Below are positions 18,764 through 28,176 of a stretch of DNA of 50,536 bases, piece after piece. Position 1 is the first letter of the stretch; the number at the start of each line of letters is the position of its first letter. The stretch is from Acidothermus sp. (GTDB lineage Bacteria > Actinomycetota > Actinomycetes > Acidothermales > Acidothermaceae): the NCBI GenBank assembly GCA_023512015.1, contig JAIMAI010000014.1:1-50536 (forward strand), written 5' to 3'. The translations under genes and the position numbers were made by a program. Under the pieces are notes generated by a model. It saw only the letters and a list, made by a program, of their open reading frames with translations, was not told the DNA's origin and made no database searches.

Positions 18764-18769
18764 TACCCT
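18764..18769 (+). promoter_or_regulatory. Leaderless-type -10 (TACCCT) for trmI
   Basis: TACCCT ends 7 nt before the GTG start at 18777, in the 22-bp gap behind the protease gene. Confidence 0.45.
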
Positions 18770-18776
18770 GCCGCAC

Positions 18777-19721
18777 GTGAACCGCGTCTTCGCCCCGGGG
18801 GACCGGGTGCAGCTCGTCGACCCCAAGGGGCGCCGTCACCTGGTGGTCCTCCAATCGGGCCAGCGCTACCACACCCACCGCGGGATCGTCGATCACGATG
18901 CGCTTCTCGGCTTGCCGGAGGGAAGCGTGATCACCTCGACCAAGGGCACTCCGTACGTCGCGTTCCGTGCGTCGCTTGCCGAGTACGTGCTGGCGATGCC
19001 CCGGGGAGCCGCGGTGGTCTACCCCAAGGACGCTGCGATGATCGTCGGTTACGCGGACATCTTCCCGGGTGCGGTGGTGCTGGAGGCTGGAGCCGGTTCG
19101 GGGGCGCTCACCTGCTGGCTGCTGCGCGCCGTCGGGGAACGGGGCGCGGTCGTCTCGGTGGAACGGCGTGCCGATTTCGCTGCGGTCGCCCGCCGCAACG
19201 TCGTCCGCTTCTTCGGCTCCCCGCCGCCGAACTGGCATCTGGTGGTCGGCGACGTCACCGATGTCGTGGCTCCGGGACCGCTTCGCCGCGTCGACCGAGT
19301 GGTGTTGGACATGCTCGACCCCTGGACGGCGGTCGACGCGGTCGCGCGCCTCCTTGCGCCGGGAGGCATCGTCTGCTGCTACGTCGCCACCACCCCGCAG
19401 CTTGGGCGAACCGTCGAGAGCCTGCGCGCGCACGGCGCCTTCGCCGAGCCGGAGGCGTTCGAGACCTTGCTGCGGACCTGGCATGTCGAAGGCTTGGCGA
19501 TCCGACCCGACCACCGCATGATCGGCCACACCGGGTTCTTGGTCACGGCCCGGCGTATGGCGGACGGCGTCCCCGCCCCGCCGCGGCGTCGCCGTCCGGC
19601 CCCGGGCGCCTGGAGCGGGGATGAGGCTGCTGGTCTACTCGCCGGCGTCCGGCCCGGCGACCTCGACCCCGTCGCGGGCACGGACGACGTGGATGCAGGC
19701 CCCCGGACACCTGCGGGCTGA
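18777..19721 (+). CDS. trmI: tRNA (adenine-58-N1)-methyltransferase TrmI
   Basis: A 314-residue SAM-dependent enzyme that methylates A58 in the T-loop of tRNA. The N-terminal beta domain (about 1-75) is followed by the Rossmann fold, with motif I VLEAGAGSGALT near residue 102, an acidic cofactor residue in VVSVERR, and the catalytic-region motif VVLDMLDPW near 177. The C-terminal 50 residues are basic and proline-rich, then acidic, making it about 30 residues longer than the mycobacterial enzyme. The last 87 nt overlap the 3' end of the convergent ferredoxin gene, which is unusual. The start is supported by a TACCCT -10. Confidence 0.93.
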   Translation: MNRVFAPGDRVQLVDPKGRRHLVVLQSGQRYHTHRGIVDHDALLGLPEGSVITSTKGTPYVAFRASLAEYVLAMPRGAAVVYPKDAAMIVGYADIFPGAVVLEAGAGSGALTCWLLRAVGERGAVVSVERRADFAAVARRNVVRFFGSPPPNWHLVVGDVTDVVAPGPLRRVDRVVLDMLDPWTAVDAVARLLAPGGIVCCYVATTPQLGRTVESLRAHGAFAEPEAFETLLRTWHVEGLAIRPDHRMIGHTGFLVTARRMADGVPAPPRRRRPAPGAWSGDEAAGLLAGVRPGDLDPVAGTDDVDAGPRTPAG

Positions 19722-20042
19722 TTCGAGAACGGCGTCGAGACTGGCGGCGGGGACGACCGTGCGGGCGCCCGGTTGCGTGAGCAGGTCCCCGTTGGGATCT
19801 TTCACGTACGCCAGGCCATCGAGGTCGAATTCGAACACGTCGCGTGCTTCCTGCACGCAAAGGCCGTCGCCGGTACAGAGGTTTTGATCGATCCAGACTT
19901 CGAAGATCTCCGGCTCCGTCTCAGCCACCGCCGCGCTGTTTCCTCTCGGCTCCGTCTTCGTCAGGTTGCCGCCGTCCTCGACGATAACCATCTCGTAGCG
20001 GAGGTACCTCCCGGCCCGGCGACTGCTTTCGCGATCGGCCAT
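19635..20042 (-). CDS. Ferredoxin (3Fe-4S type)
   Basis: A 135-residue ferredoxin. The core starts near residue 45 with FEVWIDQNLCTGDGLC, where Cys-X5-Cys is the pattern of 3Fe-4S ferredoxins rather than Cys-X2-Cys-X2-Cys. The partner cysteines are in RRCPGACIHVV. The first 40 residues form a poorly conserved extension, and the true start could be internal. A ferredoxin between trmI and arc/mpa is a familiar arrangement in actinobacteria, although the link to the proteasome is unclear. A minus-strand TAGCGT lies 14 nt before the ATG. The 3' end overlaps trmI by 87 nt. Confidence 0.85.
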   Translation of the reverse strand: MADRESSRRAGRYLRYEMVIVEDGGNLTKTEPRGNSAAVAETEPEIFEVWIDQNLCTGDGLCVQEARDVFEFDLDGLAYVKDPNGDLLTQPGARTVVPAASLDAVLESARRCPGACIHVVRARDGVEVAGPDAGE

Positions 20043-20056
20043 ATCCGGCAGGACCG

Positions 20057-20066
20057 ACGCTAGGGT
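20057..20066. promoter_or_regulatory. Overlapping divergent -10 elements (ferredoxin / arc)
   Basis: In ACGCTAGGGT the + strand TAGGGT (20061-20066) and the minus-strand TAGCGT (20062-20057) share the central TA. The first points at arc/mpa with a leader of about 90 nt; the second points at the ferredoxin with a short leader. Binding of RNA polymerase to one should exclude the other. Confidence 0.4.
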
Positions 20067-20164
20067 CGAAATAGCACCGCAGGAACTCGGGTAAACCCGA
20101 GGTTCGGCGGGATCGTAAGAAGTACCGACGAAGGACGCGCCGGAGTGGGCAGGAGGTGAAGCTG

Positions 20165-21916
20165 GTGGGCAGTCGTGAGGACCGCGACGCGGCGAACGCG
20201 CGAGTGATCCAGCTTCAGGAGCAGGTCGAACGCCTGGAAGACGAAGTCGCCGCGCTCCGTCGTCGGCTCGCGGAGAGTCCGCGGTCGGCCCGCTCGCTGG
20301 AGGAGCGGTTGGCCGCCGCCCAGGCCACCATTGCCGGATTGACCAGCCAGAACGAGCGGCTGGTCGCCACTTTGAAGGAGGCTCGGGACCAGATCGTCGC
20401 GTTGCGCGAAGAGGTCGACCGGCTGGCGCAACCGCCGTCCGGCTACGGCATCTTCCTCGGCCGCCACGAGGACGGGACGGTCGACGTCTTCACCGGAGGG
20501 CGCAAGCTGCGGGTGACGGTGAGCCCTTCGGTGGACGTCGACAGCCTGCGCAAGGGCCAGGAAGTCATGCTCAACGAGGCGCTCAATGTCGTGCGCGCGA
20601 TGTCGTTCGAGCGGCAAGGCGAAGTCGTCATGTTCAAGGAACTGTTGGACGGCGACCGCGCCCTGGTCATCGCCCACGCCGACGAGGAGCGCGTGGTGAT
20701 GCTCGCCGATTCCCTCACCGACACTCCGTTGCGAGTCGGGGATTCGCTGCTCGTCGAACCACGCTCGGGGTACGCCTACGAACGGATCCCGAAGGCCGAG
20801 GTCGAAGAGCTGGTGCTGGAGGAGGTTCCCGACGTCGACTACTCGGCGATCGGTGGACTCTCGGCTCAGATCGAACAAATTCGCGACGCCATCGAGCTCC
20901 CTTACCTGTACCCGGAGCTGTTCAAGGAGCACAAGTTGCGCCCGCCGAAGGGCGTGCTGCTCTACGGTCCCCCCGGCTGCGGCAAGACCCTCATCGCGAA
21001 GGCCGTGGCGAATTCGCTCGCCAAGAAGGTGGCCGAGGTCACCGGCAAGCCGGAAGGGAAGAGTTTCTTCCTCAACATCAAGGGGCCCGAACTCCTCAAC
21101 AAGTACGTGGGGGAGACCGAGCGGCACATCCGCCTGGTGTTCCAGCGGGCTCGGGAGAAGGCCAGCGGCGGCACCCCGGTCATCGTCTTCTTCGACGAAA
21201 TGGATTCGATTTTCCGGACCCGGGGTTCCGGGGTGAGTTCGGACGTCGAGAACACCATCGTGCCGCAATTGCTGAGTGAGATCGACGGGGTCGAGGGGTT
21301 GGAGAACGTCATCGTCATCGGCGCGTCCAACCGCGAAGACATGATCGATCCCGCGATCCTGCGACCGGGTCGACTGGACGTCAAAATCAAGATCGAGCGC
21401 CCGGACATCGAGGCGGCGCGGGACATCTTCAGCAAATACATCACCCCCGATCTGCCACTCCACCCGGACGATCTGGCCGAGCACGGTGGTTCCCGAGAAG
21501 CGACCGTACAGGCGATGATCCAGCACGTCGTCGAGCGGATGTACGCCGAGAGCGAGGAGAACAAGTTCCTCGAGGTCACGTACGCCAACGGCGACAAGGA
21601 AATCCTGTACTTCAAGGATTTCAATTCCGGCGCGATGATCCAGAACATCGTCGACCGGGCGAAGAAGATGGCCATCAAGGATTACCTGGAGACCGGGCAG
21701 AAAGGCCTGCGCATCCAGCATCTGATGGCAGCGTGCTTCGACGAGTTCAAGGAAAACGAGGACCTGCCGAACACCACCAACCCCGACGATTGGGCGCGGA
21801 TTTCCGGCAAGAAGGGCGAGCGGATCGTCTACATCCGCACCCTGATCTCCGGCAAGCAGGGCACCGAACCCGGCCGGTCCATCGACACCCTCACCAGCAC
21901 CGGCCAGTACCTGTAG
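20165..21916 (+). CDS. arc: Proteasome-associated AAA ATPase (ARC/Mpa)
   Basis: The 583-residue unfoldase that feeds pupylated proteins into the 20S proteasome. The order is an N-terminal coiled coil that binds Pup (about 5-85), the OB-domain region (about 90-220), then the AAA module with Walker A GPPGCGKT near residue 268 and Walker [11 protein letters not shown] near 341. The chain ends GQYL, the C-terminal tail known from Mpa to dock on the proteasome alpha ring. GTG 20165 is preferred to GTG 20156, because AGGAGG (20151-20156) overlaps the latter and lies 8 nt before the former. The Nudix gene separates it from dop. Confidence 0.97.
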   Translation: MGSREDRDAANARVIQLQEQVERLEDEVAALRRRLAESPRSARSLEERLAAAQATIAGLTSQNERLVATLKEARDQIVALREEVDRLAQPPSGYGIFLGRHEDGTVDVFTGGRKLRVTVSPSVDVDSLRKGQEVMLNEALNVVRAMSFERQGEVVMFKELLDGDRALVIAHADEERVVMLADSLTDTPLRVGDSLLVEPRSGYAYERIPKAEVEELVLEEVPDVDYSAIGGLSAQIEQIRDAIELPYLYPELFKEHKLRPPKGVLLYGPPGCGKTLIAKAVANSLAKKVAEVTGKPEGKSFFLNIKGPELLNKYVGETERHIRLVFQRAREKASGGTPVIVFFDEMDSIFRTRGSGVSSDVENTIVPQLLSEIDGVEGLENVIVIGASNREDMIDPAILRPGRLDVKIKIERPDIEAARDIFSKYITPDLPLHPDDLAEHGGSREATVQAMIQHVVERMYAESEENKFLEVTYANGDKEILYFKDFNSGAMIQNIVDRAKKMAIKDYLETGQKGLRIQHLMAACFDEFKENEDLPNTTNPDDWARISGKKGERIVYIRTLISGKQGTEPGRSIDTLTSTGQYL

Positions 21917-21933
21917 CGGCTTTCCTCTCGGCA

Positions 21934-21951
21934 GAATCCTGAACCGGATTC
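21934..21951. terminator. Inverted repeat between convergent arc and Nudix genes
   Basis: GAATCC (21934-21939) and GGATTC (21946-21951) form a perfect 6-bp stem with a 6-nt loop in the 51-bp convergent gap. There is no T tract; a bidirectional terminator role is inferred from position only. Confidence 0.3.
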
Positions 21952-21967
21952 CATCGCCGGGCGGGTT

Positions 21968-22513
21968 TCAGACCCCGGGGCCGCCGTGCCTCACGAGGTG
22001 AGGCTGGAGCAGGCCGGTCACCGCGAGGAGATGGCGCCCGTCCGGCACGAAGACGAAATCCGGCGCAGCGAGACGCTCGGCGAGGGTGGCCGGCGTCCAC
22101 CAATCACCCCAGGCGATTTCCGTGACCTGAGGCACGATCGGCCCGTCCCAGACGGTCTCGAAGACGTGGTAGATAGCGTGCGCCCGACTGTCCGACCAGC
22201 GGACCACGCCGAGGGGCCGCAATGGAACGCCGCGAACACCGAGCTCTTCGGCGAGTTCCCGGCGGGCTCCCTCCAGCGGAGTCTCACCACTGGCGATCAC
22301 ACCCCCGGCCCAGCAGTCGTACGCCCCGGGGTAGATGTCTTTGGTCTCGGTACGCCGGTGAACGTACAGGCATCCGTCGGATCGTCGGACGGCAACGGCG
22401 GTTGCCGCGTGCAGCAGACGAAGTCGGCGGACCTCCGAACGCGGGGCCACCCGCACCGCAAGCCCGCAAGAGTCCAGGACGTCAACCAGTTCGGTCCCGG
22501 GATCGGAGGTCAC
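21968..22513 (-). CDS. Nudix hydrolase
   Basis: A 181-residue Nudix-family pyrophosphohydrolase. The Nudix box is complete: a G in GGVIASGE, then REL and AEELGV (G-X5-E-X7-REL-X-EE-X-G pattern) at about residues 72-94. Preceding sequence such as YVHRRTETKDIYPGAYDCWAGG resembles the YfcD/isopentenyl-diphosphate-isomerase-like branch, whose substrates vary. The GTG at 22513 was chosen because it gives a normal-length family member; the open frame continues 1.5 kb upstream as an antisense shadow of dop. A weak -10 (GAGAAT) lies 6 nt upstream. Confidence 0.85.
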   Translation of the reverse strand: MTSDPGTELVDVLDSCGLAVRVAPRSEVRRLRLLHAATAVAVRRSDGCLYVHRRTETKDIYPGAYDCWAGGVIASGETPLEGARRELAEELGVRGVPLRPLGVVRWSDSRAHAIYHVFETVWDGPIVPQVTEIAWGDWWTPATLAERLAAPDFVFVPDGRHLLAVTGLLQPHLVRHGGPGV

Positions 22514-22573
22514 GGTGCCATTCTCGCCCTCGCGCTCCGGTCGCCGTCGCCTGCCGCGAAGAGCCGCGGCCCG

Positions 22574-22579
22574 TAGGCT
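22574..22579 (+). promoter_or_regulatory. Leaderless-type -10 (TAGGCT) for dop
   Basis: TAGGCT ends 6 nt before the dop GTG at 22586, giving dop a promoter separate from arc. Confidence 0.5.
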
Positions 22580-22585
22580 GAAGGT

Positions 22586-24103
22586 GTGAGTGTGCGTCGG
22601 GTGATGGGCATCGAGACCGAATACGGGATCTCGGTGCCCGGCCATCCCACCGTGAACGCCATGGCCGCCTCCTCGCAGGTGGTGAACGCTTACGCCCCGG
22701 TGAACCTGCTCGCCCAGCGTCAGGCGAGGTGGGATTTCGAAGAAGAAAATCCGCTTCGCGACGCGCGGGGGTTCGAAGTGGCCCGGGAGATGGCCGATCC
22801 CTCGCAGCTCACCGACGAGGATCTCGGGCTGGCCAACGTCATCCTCACCAACGGCGCGCGGCTTTACGTCGATCACGCCCACCCGGAGTATTCGACGCCC
22901 GAGGTCACCAACCCGCTGGACGCGGTGATCTGGGACAAGGCGGGCGAGCGCATCATGGCGGACGCCGCGCAGCGGGCCGCCGCCGGACCCGCCGGTTGGC
23001 AGATCCAGCTGTACAAGAACAACACCGACAACAAAGGCGCCAGCTACGGCTGCCACGAGAATTACTTGATGAATCGCGCCACGCCGTTCGCCGACATCGT
23101 GCGCCATCTCATCCCGTTCTTCGTGTCGCGACAAGTTTTCTGCGGCGCCGGACGCGTCGGCATCGGCGCGGACGGCCGCGGGGAAGGGTTCCAGCTCAGT
23201 CAGCGGGCGGATTTCTTCGAAGTGGAAGTGGGCCTGGAAACCACGCTCAAACGGCCCATCATCAACACCCGGGACGAACCGCACGCCGATCCCGACAAAT
23301 ATCGCCGGCTGCACGTCATCATCGGCGACGCCAACATGAGCGAGATCGCGACTTATCTCAAACTCGGGACGACCTCCCTGGTCCTCGCGATGATCGAGGA
23401 TGGTTTCCTTTCCCAGGATTTCTCCATCGAGGCCCCGGTCGGGGCGCTGCGGGCGGTTTCCCACGACCCGTCGCTGCGCTACCAGCTCCGGCTGCACGAC
23501 GGGCGGAAGCTGACCGCCGTCCAATTGCAGATGGAGTATCTGGAGCAGGCCCGCAAATACGTGGAGGACCGCTTCGGCACGGACGTCGACGAGATGACCC
23601 GCGACGTCCTGGACCGCTGGGAGACCACGCTCGTGCGGTTGGCCGACGACCCCATGCAGCTCGCCCGAGACCTGGACTGGGTAGCCAAACTCACCTTGCT
23701 GGAGGGATACCGCCAGCGTGAGAACCTGCGGTGGGGGGCGCACAAACTCCAGTTGGTGGACCTGCAGTACCACGACGTGCGCCCGGACCGCGGCCTGTAC
23801 AACCGGTTGGTCGCCCGCGGTCGGATGAACCGCCTCGTCGACGAGTCGGCGGTTCGGACGGCGATGAGCCAGCCGCCGTCCGACACCCGCGCGTATTTCC
23901 GGGGCCGGTGCTTGGCGAAATTCGGCGACGAGGTCGCCGCGGCGTCCTGGGATTCGGTCATCTTCGATGTGCCGGGGCGGGAATCGCTGCAGCGGGTCCC
24001 GACCCTGGAGCCGTTGCGGGGGACGCGCGCCCACGTGGGGGAATTGCTCGACCGCTGCCGGAACGCCTCCGAGCTGGTGGCCGCGCTCACCGGCCGTACG
24101 TGA
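22586..24103 (+). CDS. dop: Deamidase/depupylase of Pup
   Basis: A 505-residue Dop, a member of the glutamine-synthetase-like carboxylate-amine ligase fold. It deamidates the C-terminal Gln of Pup to Glu and also removes Pup from proteins. The nucleotide-binding start GIETEYGIS and the metal/catalytic segment [13 protein letters not shown] are present. Between them lies the extra Dop-loop (about residues 35-85) that PafA lacks, which separates the two paralogues. Further shared motifs are [17 protein letters not shown] and [22 protein letters not shown]. Since Pup here ends in Gln, Dop activity should be needed before ligation. The GTG start is supported by TAGGCT. Confidence 0.97.
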   Translation: MSVRRVMGIETEYGISVPGHPTVNAMAASSQVVNAYAPVNLLAQRQARWDFEEENPLRDARGFEVAREMADPSQLTDEDLGLANVILTNGARLYVDHAHPEYSTPEVTNPLDAVIWDKAGERIMADAAQRAAAGPAGWQIQLYKNNTDNKGASYGCHENYLMNRATPFADIVRHLIPFFVSRQVFCGAGRVGIGADGRGEGFQLSQRADFFEVEVGLETTLKRPIINTRDEPHADPDKYRRLHVIIGDANMSEIATYLKLGTTSLVLAMIEDGFLSQDFSIEAPVGALRAVSHDPSLRYQLRLHDGRKLTAVQLQMEYLEQARKYVEDRFGTDVDEMTRDVLDRWETTLVRLADDPMQLARDLDWVAKLTLLEGYRQRENLRWGAHKLQLVDLQYHDVRPDRGLYNRLVARGRMNRLVDESAVRTAMSQPPSDTRAYFRGRCLAKFGDEVAAASWDSVIFDVPGRESLQRVPTLEPLRGTRAHVGELLDRCRNASELVAALTGRT

Positions 24104-24164
24104 GCCGGACGGACCTCAGCTCAGGGGCTTCCTCGGTCGAAGGATTGCTGTCGCCCCACACAGG

Positions 24165-24170
24165 TAGTCT
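24165..24170 (+). promoter_or_regulatory. Possible -10 for pup (TAGTCT)
   Basis: TAGTCT lies 46 nt before the pup ATG at 24217, in the 113-bp gap after dop. It could give a leader of about 40 nt that contains the GGGAGGAA ribosome site. Confidence 0.35.
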
Positions 24171-24216
24171 CGGCGGCAGTGGAGCCGGCACGAGCCGACA
24201 TCCGACGGGAGGAACG

Positions 24217-24432
24217 ATGCCCGAGAAGGACACCGGCGGCCAGCAGCGTGCGACCCGCCGGGCGCAAGAGCAGGACGAGACGATCGACGAGACCACGGTC
24301 TCTTCCGACGTCCAGGAGCGCCGGGAGAAACTCGACGAGGACGTCGACGCGATCCTCGACGAGATCGACGAAGTGCTGGAGGAGAACGCCGAGGAGTTCG
24401 TCCGCTCCTACATCCAGAAGGGCGGTCAGTGA
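24217..24432 (+). CDS. pup: Prokaryotic ubiquitin-like protein Pup
   Basis: A 71-residue Pup that tags proteins for the proteasome. It is highly charged and intrinsically disordered, with a central amphipathic segment (about 35-62) that forms a helix on the ARC/Mpa coiled coil. The C-terminus is GGQ, so the terminal Gln must be converted to Glu by Dop before PafA can attach it to lysines. The ATG follows GGGAGGAA. Length (usually 60-70) and the ending are typical. The order dop-pup-prcB-prcA is conserved in actinobacteria. Confidence 0.98.
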   Translation: MPEKDTGGQQRATRRAQEQDETIDETTVSSDVQERREKLDEDVDAILDEIDEVLEENAEEFVRSYIQKGGQ

Positions 24433-24543
24433 CCGAAGGCGGCGTCCGGCCCGTAGCCGCGCTACGGGAGGTAATCCGTGCCGTAAACCCTAGGTTCCGG
24501 CCGTCGATTACGAGCCGGGCCGAGCTGGCCGGCGTGCGCTGGG

Positions 24544-24549
24544 TACAGT
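24544..24549 (+). promoter_or_regulatory. Possible -10 for prcBA (TACAGT)
   Basis: TACAGT lies 37 nt before the prcB ATG, in a 154-bp gap between pup and prcB that otherwise contains no gene. Confidence 0.3.
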
Positions 24550-24586
24550 CGCCAGCGGTCGACCGACACGACGACGGAGAGGTGCG

Positions 24587-25456
24587 ATGACCATCGCCGG
24601 AGGTGCCCCGATGCCCGGGGGATTGGGACGTCTCCCCGCGCCGTTCCACGTGCCGGGGATTCCCTCCTTCGTCGACTTCCTGTCGCTGCAGGCCCCGGAT
24701 CTGCTTCCCGGCCGGCTCGCCGTCGCCGGAGGGCAGCTGCTCGACGTCCCCCACGGGACGACGATCGTGGCGGTGGCGTACCCGGGCGGGGTGGTGATGG
24801 CCGGTGACCGGCGCGCCACGATGGGCAACATCATCGCGCAGCGGGACATCGAGAAGGTCTTCCAGACCGACGAGTACTCCTGCGTCGGGATCGCCGGGAG
24901 CGCGGGGATCGCCCTGGAGGTGGTGCGGCTCTTCCAGGTCGAGCTCGAACATTACGAGAAGCTCCAGGGCACCACGCTGTCGCTGGAAGGGAAGGCGAAC
25001 CGGCTGGCGATGATGATCCGCGCGAACCTCCCGATGGCGCTCCAGGGACTCGCCGTTGTCCCGCTCTTCGCCGGCTACGACTTGTTCGCCGACGATCCCG
25101 CCAAGGCAGGGCGGATTTTCTCCTTCGACGTCACGGGCGGGCGCTACGAGGAGCACTCCTACCACGCCGTGGGCTCGGGGGCGAGTTTCGCCCGCGGGGC
25201 CTTGAAGAAGCTGTTCCGCGAGGATTTCGACGAGGCACGGGCCGTGCGATCCTGCATCGAAGCGCTGTACGACGCCGCCGACGACGATTCGGCGACCGGC
25301 GGCCCGGACATGACCCGCCGCATCTACCCGGTCGTCGCGGTGGTGGACGGCGGAGGCTTCCGGCGGCTGCCCGACGAAGCCGTCGGAGAGGTGGTCGAAC
25401 AGGTGATCGCGACGCGGATGGCCAATCCCGGCGGCCCGACCGCCGTGCTGCCCTGA
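24587..25456 (+). CDS. prcB: 20S proteasome beta subunit
   Basis: A 289-residue precursor of the catalytic proteasome subunit. The propeptide covers residues 1-57, and cleavage before Thr58 in [15 protein letters not shown] exposes the nucleophile. The partner residues can be placed as Asp74 (in MAGDRRAT) and Lys90 (in RDIEKVF), equal to Asp17 and Lys33 of the mature chain. The propeptide length matches that of the mycobacterial protein as I recall it. The ATG is preceded by GGAGAGG. It is followed at 80 bp by prcA; together the two form the alpha7-beta7-beta7-alpha7 core. Confidence 0.97.
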   Translation: MTIAGGAPMPGGLGRLPAPFHVPGIPSFVDFLSLQAPDLLPGRLAVAGGQLLDVPHGTTIVAVAYPGGVVMAGDRRATMGNIIAQRDIEKVFQTDEYSCVGIAGSAGIALEVVRLFQVELEHYEKLQGTTLSLEGKANRLAMMIRANLPMALQGLAVVPLFAGYDLFADDPAKAGRIFSFDVTGGRYEEHSYHAVGSGASFARGALKKLFREDFDEARAVRSCIEALYDAADDDSATGGPDMTRRIYPVVAVVDGGGFRRLPDEAVGEVVEQVIATRMANPGGPTAVLP

Positions 25457-25536
25457 TCGGGACGTCGCAGAATCGATTTCGGAGAATCGATGCCAGTCCG
25501 CCTGCCATGTCCGTTCCCGGTCCAGGAGTGTCCCGC

Positions 25537-26241
25537 GTGAGCACCCCGTTCTACGTCTCGCCCGAGCAGATCATGAAAGATCGCGCGGAGTTCGCGCGGA
25601 AGGGCATCGCTCGCGGCCGCAGCAACGTCGTCCTCCAATACACAGACGGAATCCTGTTCGTCGCGGAGAACACGTCACGGGCGCTTCACAAGATCAGCGA
25701 GGTGTACGACCGGATCGCGTTCGCGGCGGTCGGCCGCTACAACGAGTTCGAGAACCTGCGGGTCGCGGGGGTGCGGCTCGCCGATCTCACCGGCTACACC
25801 TACGACCGTCGGGACGTCACGGCCCGAACCATCGCCAACGCCTACGCACAGACCCTGGGAGCAATCTTCAGCGGGGCGACCGAGAAACCCTACGAAGTCG
25901 AGATCGTCGTCGCCGAGGTGGGTGACACCCCGGAGGGCGACAGCATGTACCGGCTCACCTACGACGGCTCCGTCGGCGAGGAGCACGGGTACGTCGCCAT
26001 GGGCGGCCAGGCAGAGCAGATCACTACCTTGCTGAAAGACCGATACACCGAGAACCTGCCCCTCGGGGAGGCGCTCCGGCTTGCCGTCGACGTGCTGGGC
26101 CGAGCGACGGACGGCTCCGAGCCGCGGGCCCTCACCCCGGATCAGCTCGAAGTGGCGGCCCTCGACCGTAACCGGGGACGGCGGGCATTCCGCCGCTTCG
26201 TCGGAGCCCAGCTCGACGAACTGCTCCGGCCGCCCTCCTGA
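25537..26241 (+). CDS. prcA: 20S proteasome alpha subunit
   Basis: A 234-residue alpha subunit forming the gated outer rings of the core particle. The N-terminal gate segment [20 protein letters not shown] and the following [14 protein letters not shown] are very characteristic. Alpha subunits lack the N-terminal threonine, as here. The start was placed at GTG 25537, because AGGAG (25524-25528) lies 8 nt upstream and the product then begins as in other PrcA proteins; ATG 25507 would add ten atypical residues. The C-terminal tail is basic, then ends [10 protein letters not shown] 261-bp non-coding gap with an inverted repeat follows. Confidence 0.97.
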   Translation: MSTPFYVSPEQIMKDRAEFARKGIARGRSNVVLQYTDGILFVAENTSRALHKISEVYDRIAFAAVGRYNEFENLRVAGVRLADLTGYTYDRRDVTARTIANAYAQTLGAIFSGATEKPYEVEIVVAEVGDTPEGDSMYRLTYDGSVGEEHGYVAMGGQAEQITTLLKDRYTENLPLGEALRLAVDVLGRATDGSEPRALTPDQLEVAALDRNRGRRAFRRFVGAQLDELLRPPS

Positions 26242-26276
26242 CGCACCCTGCCGGAGCTCGCTGGCCCGTCGCCGTC

Positions 26277-26323
26277 CGGCGTAACACCGGCTCCGCCGAA
26301 CGCAGTAACGCAGTGTTACGCCG
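26277..26323 (+). repeat. 11-bp perfect inverted repeat with GTAAC motifs
   Basis: CGGCGTAACAC (26277-26287) and GTGTTACGCCG (26313-26323) are perfect complements around a 25-nt loop, beginning 36 bp after the prcA stop. The loop itself contains GTAACGCAGTGTTAC, giving a competing 5-bp hairpin. Another AGTAACGGCGTT copy occurs near 26404. No T tract follows, so either a factor-dependent terminator/attenuator or an operator is possible. Confidence 0.5.
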
Positions 26324-26502
26324 AACGGGCGGATCTGCTTCCGCCCTTTGGACGAGTCGAACCGCGTCTTTCGCCCGATTGCGCCCTGATTTGTGGCGAT
26401 CGGAGTAACGGCGTTGCGCCGAACATCCCACACCTTTCCGCCGATTGGGCTCAAGTCCACTGCACCGTTCGGCCGATTACCCACGGTGAGGGAAGGAGAA
26501 CC

Positions 26503-26733
26503 ATGGCCTCGTGGACGAATGACGGACAGCTGCACGTGCTCATGCGGGAGTATCTCGACGCCGCCTCTCGGCTCGACGAGGCGCGGGAGAAGGGGCTACC
26601 CCAGGCGGAGATCGACCGGTTGAGCGCCGAGAAGCAAGCCGCTGCCCGCGCGTACGAGGACGCCCTGCTGCAACGGGGTTGGCAGATTCCCGGGTTGGCG
26701 ATCGGTCCGCTCGCGCGGTCCACGCGGTGGTAG
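26503..26733 (+). CDS. Small coiled-coil protein between prcA and pafA
   Basis: A 76-residue protein with no family I can name. Residues about 8-60 form a continuous charged helix with heptad-like spacing (LMREYLDAASRLDEARE and AEIDRLSAEKQAAARAY), followed by a short Trp-containing tail ending STRW. There is no signal peptide or membrane helix. The ATG follows GGAAGGAGAACC, a strong ribosome site. Its stop is 22 bp before the pafA ATG. The position inside the Pup-proteasome locus, together with the coiled coil (the Pup-binding element of ARC is also a coiled coil), suggests a possible accessory role, but this is inference. Confidence 0.7.
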   Translation: MASWTNDGQLHVLMREYLDAASRLDEAREKGLPQAEIDRLSAEKQAAARAYEDALLQRGWQIPGLAIGPLARSTRW

Positions 26734-26743
26734 CGAAGACGCC

Positions 26744-26749
26744 TAGGCT
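26744..26749 (+). promoter_or_regulatory. Leaderless-type -10 (TAGGCT) for pafA
   Basis: TAGGCT ends 6 nt before the pafA ATG at 26756, the same hexamer and spacing as dop. Confidence 0.5.
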
Positions 26750-26755
26750 CGAAGC

Positions 26756-28114
26756 ATGGAGCGGCGCATCTTCGGCCTGGAGAACGAGTACGGCGTCACC
26801 TGTACCTTCCACGGCCAGCGTCGCCTCTCCCCGGACGAAGTAGCCCGCTATCTGTTCCGTCGGGTGGTGAGCTGGGGCCGGTCCAGCAACGTCTTCCTGC
26901 GCAACGGAGCTCGGCTGTACCTGGACGTCGGCAGCCACCCCGAGTACGCGACCCCCGAGTGCGACAACGTGGTCGACCTCGTCATCCACGACAAGGCGGG
27001 GGAGCGGACCCTGGAGGGTCTGCTCGTCGACGCCGAACACCGGTTGCGGGAAGAAGGCATCACCGGGGATATCTACCTTTTCAAGAACAACACCGATTCG
27101 GCGGGGAATTCCTACGGCTGCCACGAGAACTACTTGGTGGCCCGGCAAGGGGAATTCGGGCGGATGGCCGACGTCCTCATTCCTTTTCTCGTCACCCGCC
27201 AATTGCTCTGCGGCGCCGGGAAAGTCCTCACCACACCGCGCGGCGCGGTGTACTGCTTGAGCCAACGGGCGGAACACATCTGGGAAGGGGTGTCGAGCGC
27301 CACGACCCGGAGCCGACCCATCATCAATACCCGCGACGAGCCGCATGCGGACGCGGAACGGTTCCGCCGCCTGCACGTCATCGTCGGGGACTCGAACATG
27401 GCCGAGCCGTCGACCCTGCTCAAGGTCGGATCCACCGACGTCGTCCTGCGCATGGTGGAAGCCGGGGTCGTGCTGCGCGACCTCAGTCTGGAGAATCCGA
27501 TCCGCGCCATCCGCGAAGTGAGCCACGACCCCACGGGCAGGCGCCGGATTCGGCTCGCCAACGGGCGTGAGGCAACCGCGCTGGAAATCCAAGAGGAATA
27601 CCTCACGAAGGCTTTGGAATTCGTGGAACGACGCGGCGCGGACCCGACCACGAAACGAGTACTCGACCTGTGGGAACGGACCTTGCGCGCCGTCACCACC
27701 GGCGACCTTTCCCTGGTGGACCGGGAAATCGACTGGGTCATCAAATTGCGCCTCATCGAGCGCTACCGCTCCAAGCACGGCCTGTCGCTCTCCTCGCCCC
27801 GGATAGCCCAAATCGACTTGGCCTACCACGACGTGAACCGCTCCCGCGGGTTGTACTACCTGCTGGAGCGGCGTGGAGCAGTCGAGCGGGTGGCGCACGA
27901 CCTGCTCATCTTCGAGGCGAAATCCATCCCCCCGCAGACCACCCGCGCGCGGTTGCGGGGCGAGTTCATCAAACGCGCGCAGGAGAAGCGGCGGGACTTC
28001 ACCGTCGACTGGGTCCACCTCAAACTCAACGACCAGGCCCAGCGCACGGTGCTGTGCAAGGACCCGTTCCGTGCCGTCGACGAGCGCGTCGAGAAGCTCA
28101 TCGCCAGCATGTAA
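26756..28114 (+). CDS. pafA: Pup--protein ligase
   Basis: The 452-residue PafA, which uses ATP to form an isopeptide bond between the Pup C-terminal Glu and substrate lysines. It shares the fold of Dop: [10 protein letters not shown] at the N-terminus, the Asp-containing [32 protein letters not shown] and [22 protein letters not shown]. The Dop-loop is absent between the first two motifs, which identifies the ligase. Length matches the family (about 450). A TAGGCT -10 ends 6 nt before the ATG. In many relatives pafB and pafC follow pafA closely; here five metabolic genes intervene. Confidence 0.97.
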   Translation: MERRIFGLENEYGVTCTFHGQRRLSPDEVARYLFRRVVSWGRSSNVFLRNGARLYLDVGSHPEYATPECDNVVDLVIHDKAGERTLEGLLVDAEHRLREEGITGDIYLFKNNTDSAGNSYGCHENYLVARQGEFGRMADVLIPFLVTRQLLCGAGKVLTTPRGAVYCLSQRAEHIWEGVSSATTRSRPIINTRDEPHADAERFRRLHVIVGDSNMAEPSTLLKVGSTDVVLRMVEAGVVLRDLSLENPIRAIREVSHDPTGRRRIRLANGREATALEIQEEYLTKALEFVERRGADPTTKRVLDLWERTLRAVTTGDLSLVDREIDWVIKLRLIERYRSKHGLSLSSPRIAQIDLAYHDVNRSRGLYYLLERRGAVERVAHDLLIFEAKSIPPQTTRARLRGEFIKRAQEKRRDFTVDWVHLKLNDQAQRTVLCKDPFRAVDERVEKLIASM

Positions 28115-28176
28115 CGACCGGGCGCTTCGCTTCGCCGCGCCCGCGCCCCGATCGAGGAGATCCGTCCCGCACCCCA

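Noticed and set aside
22514-24034. Extension of the Nudix frame to 688 codons
   Set aside because: The extra 507 residues are the antisense of dop and have no domain; the GTG at 22513 gives a normal Nudix protein.
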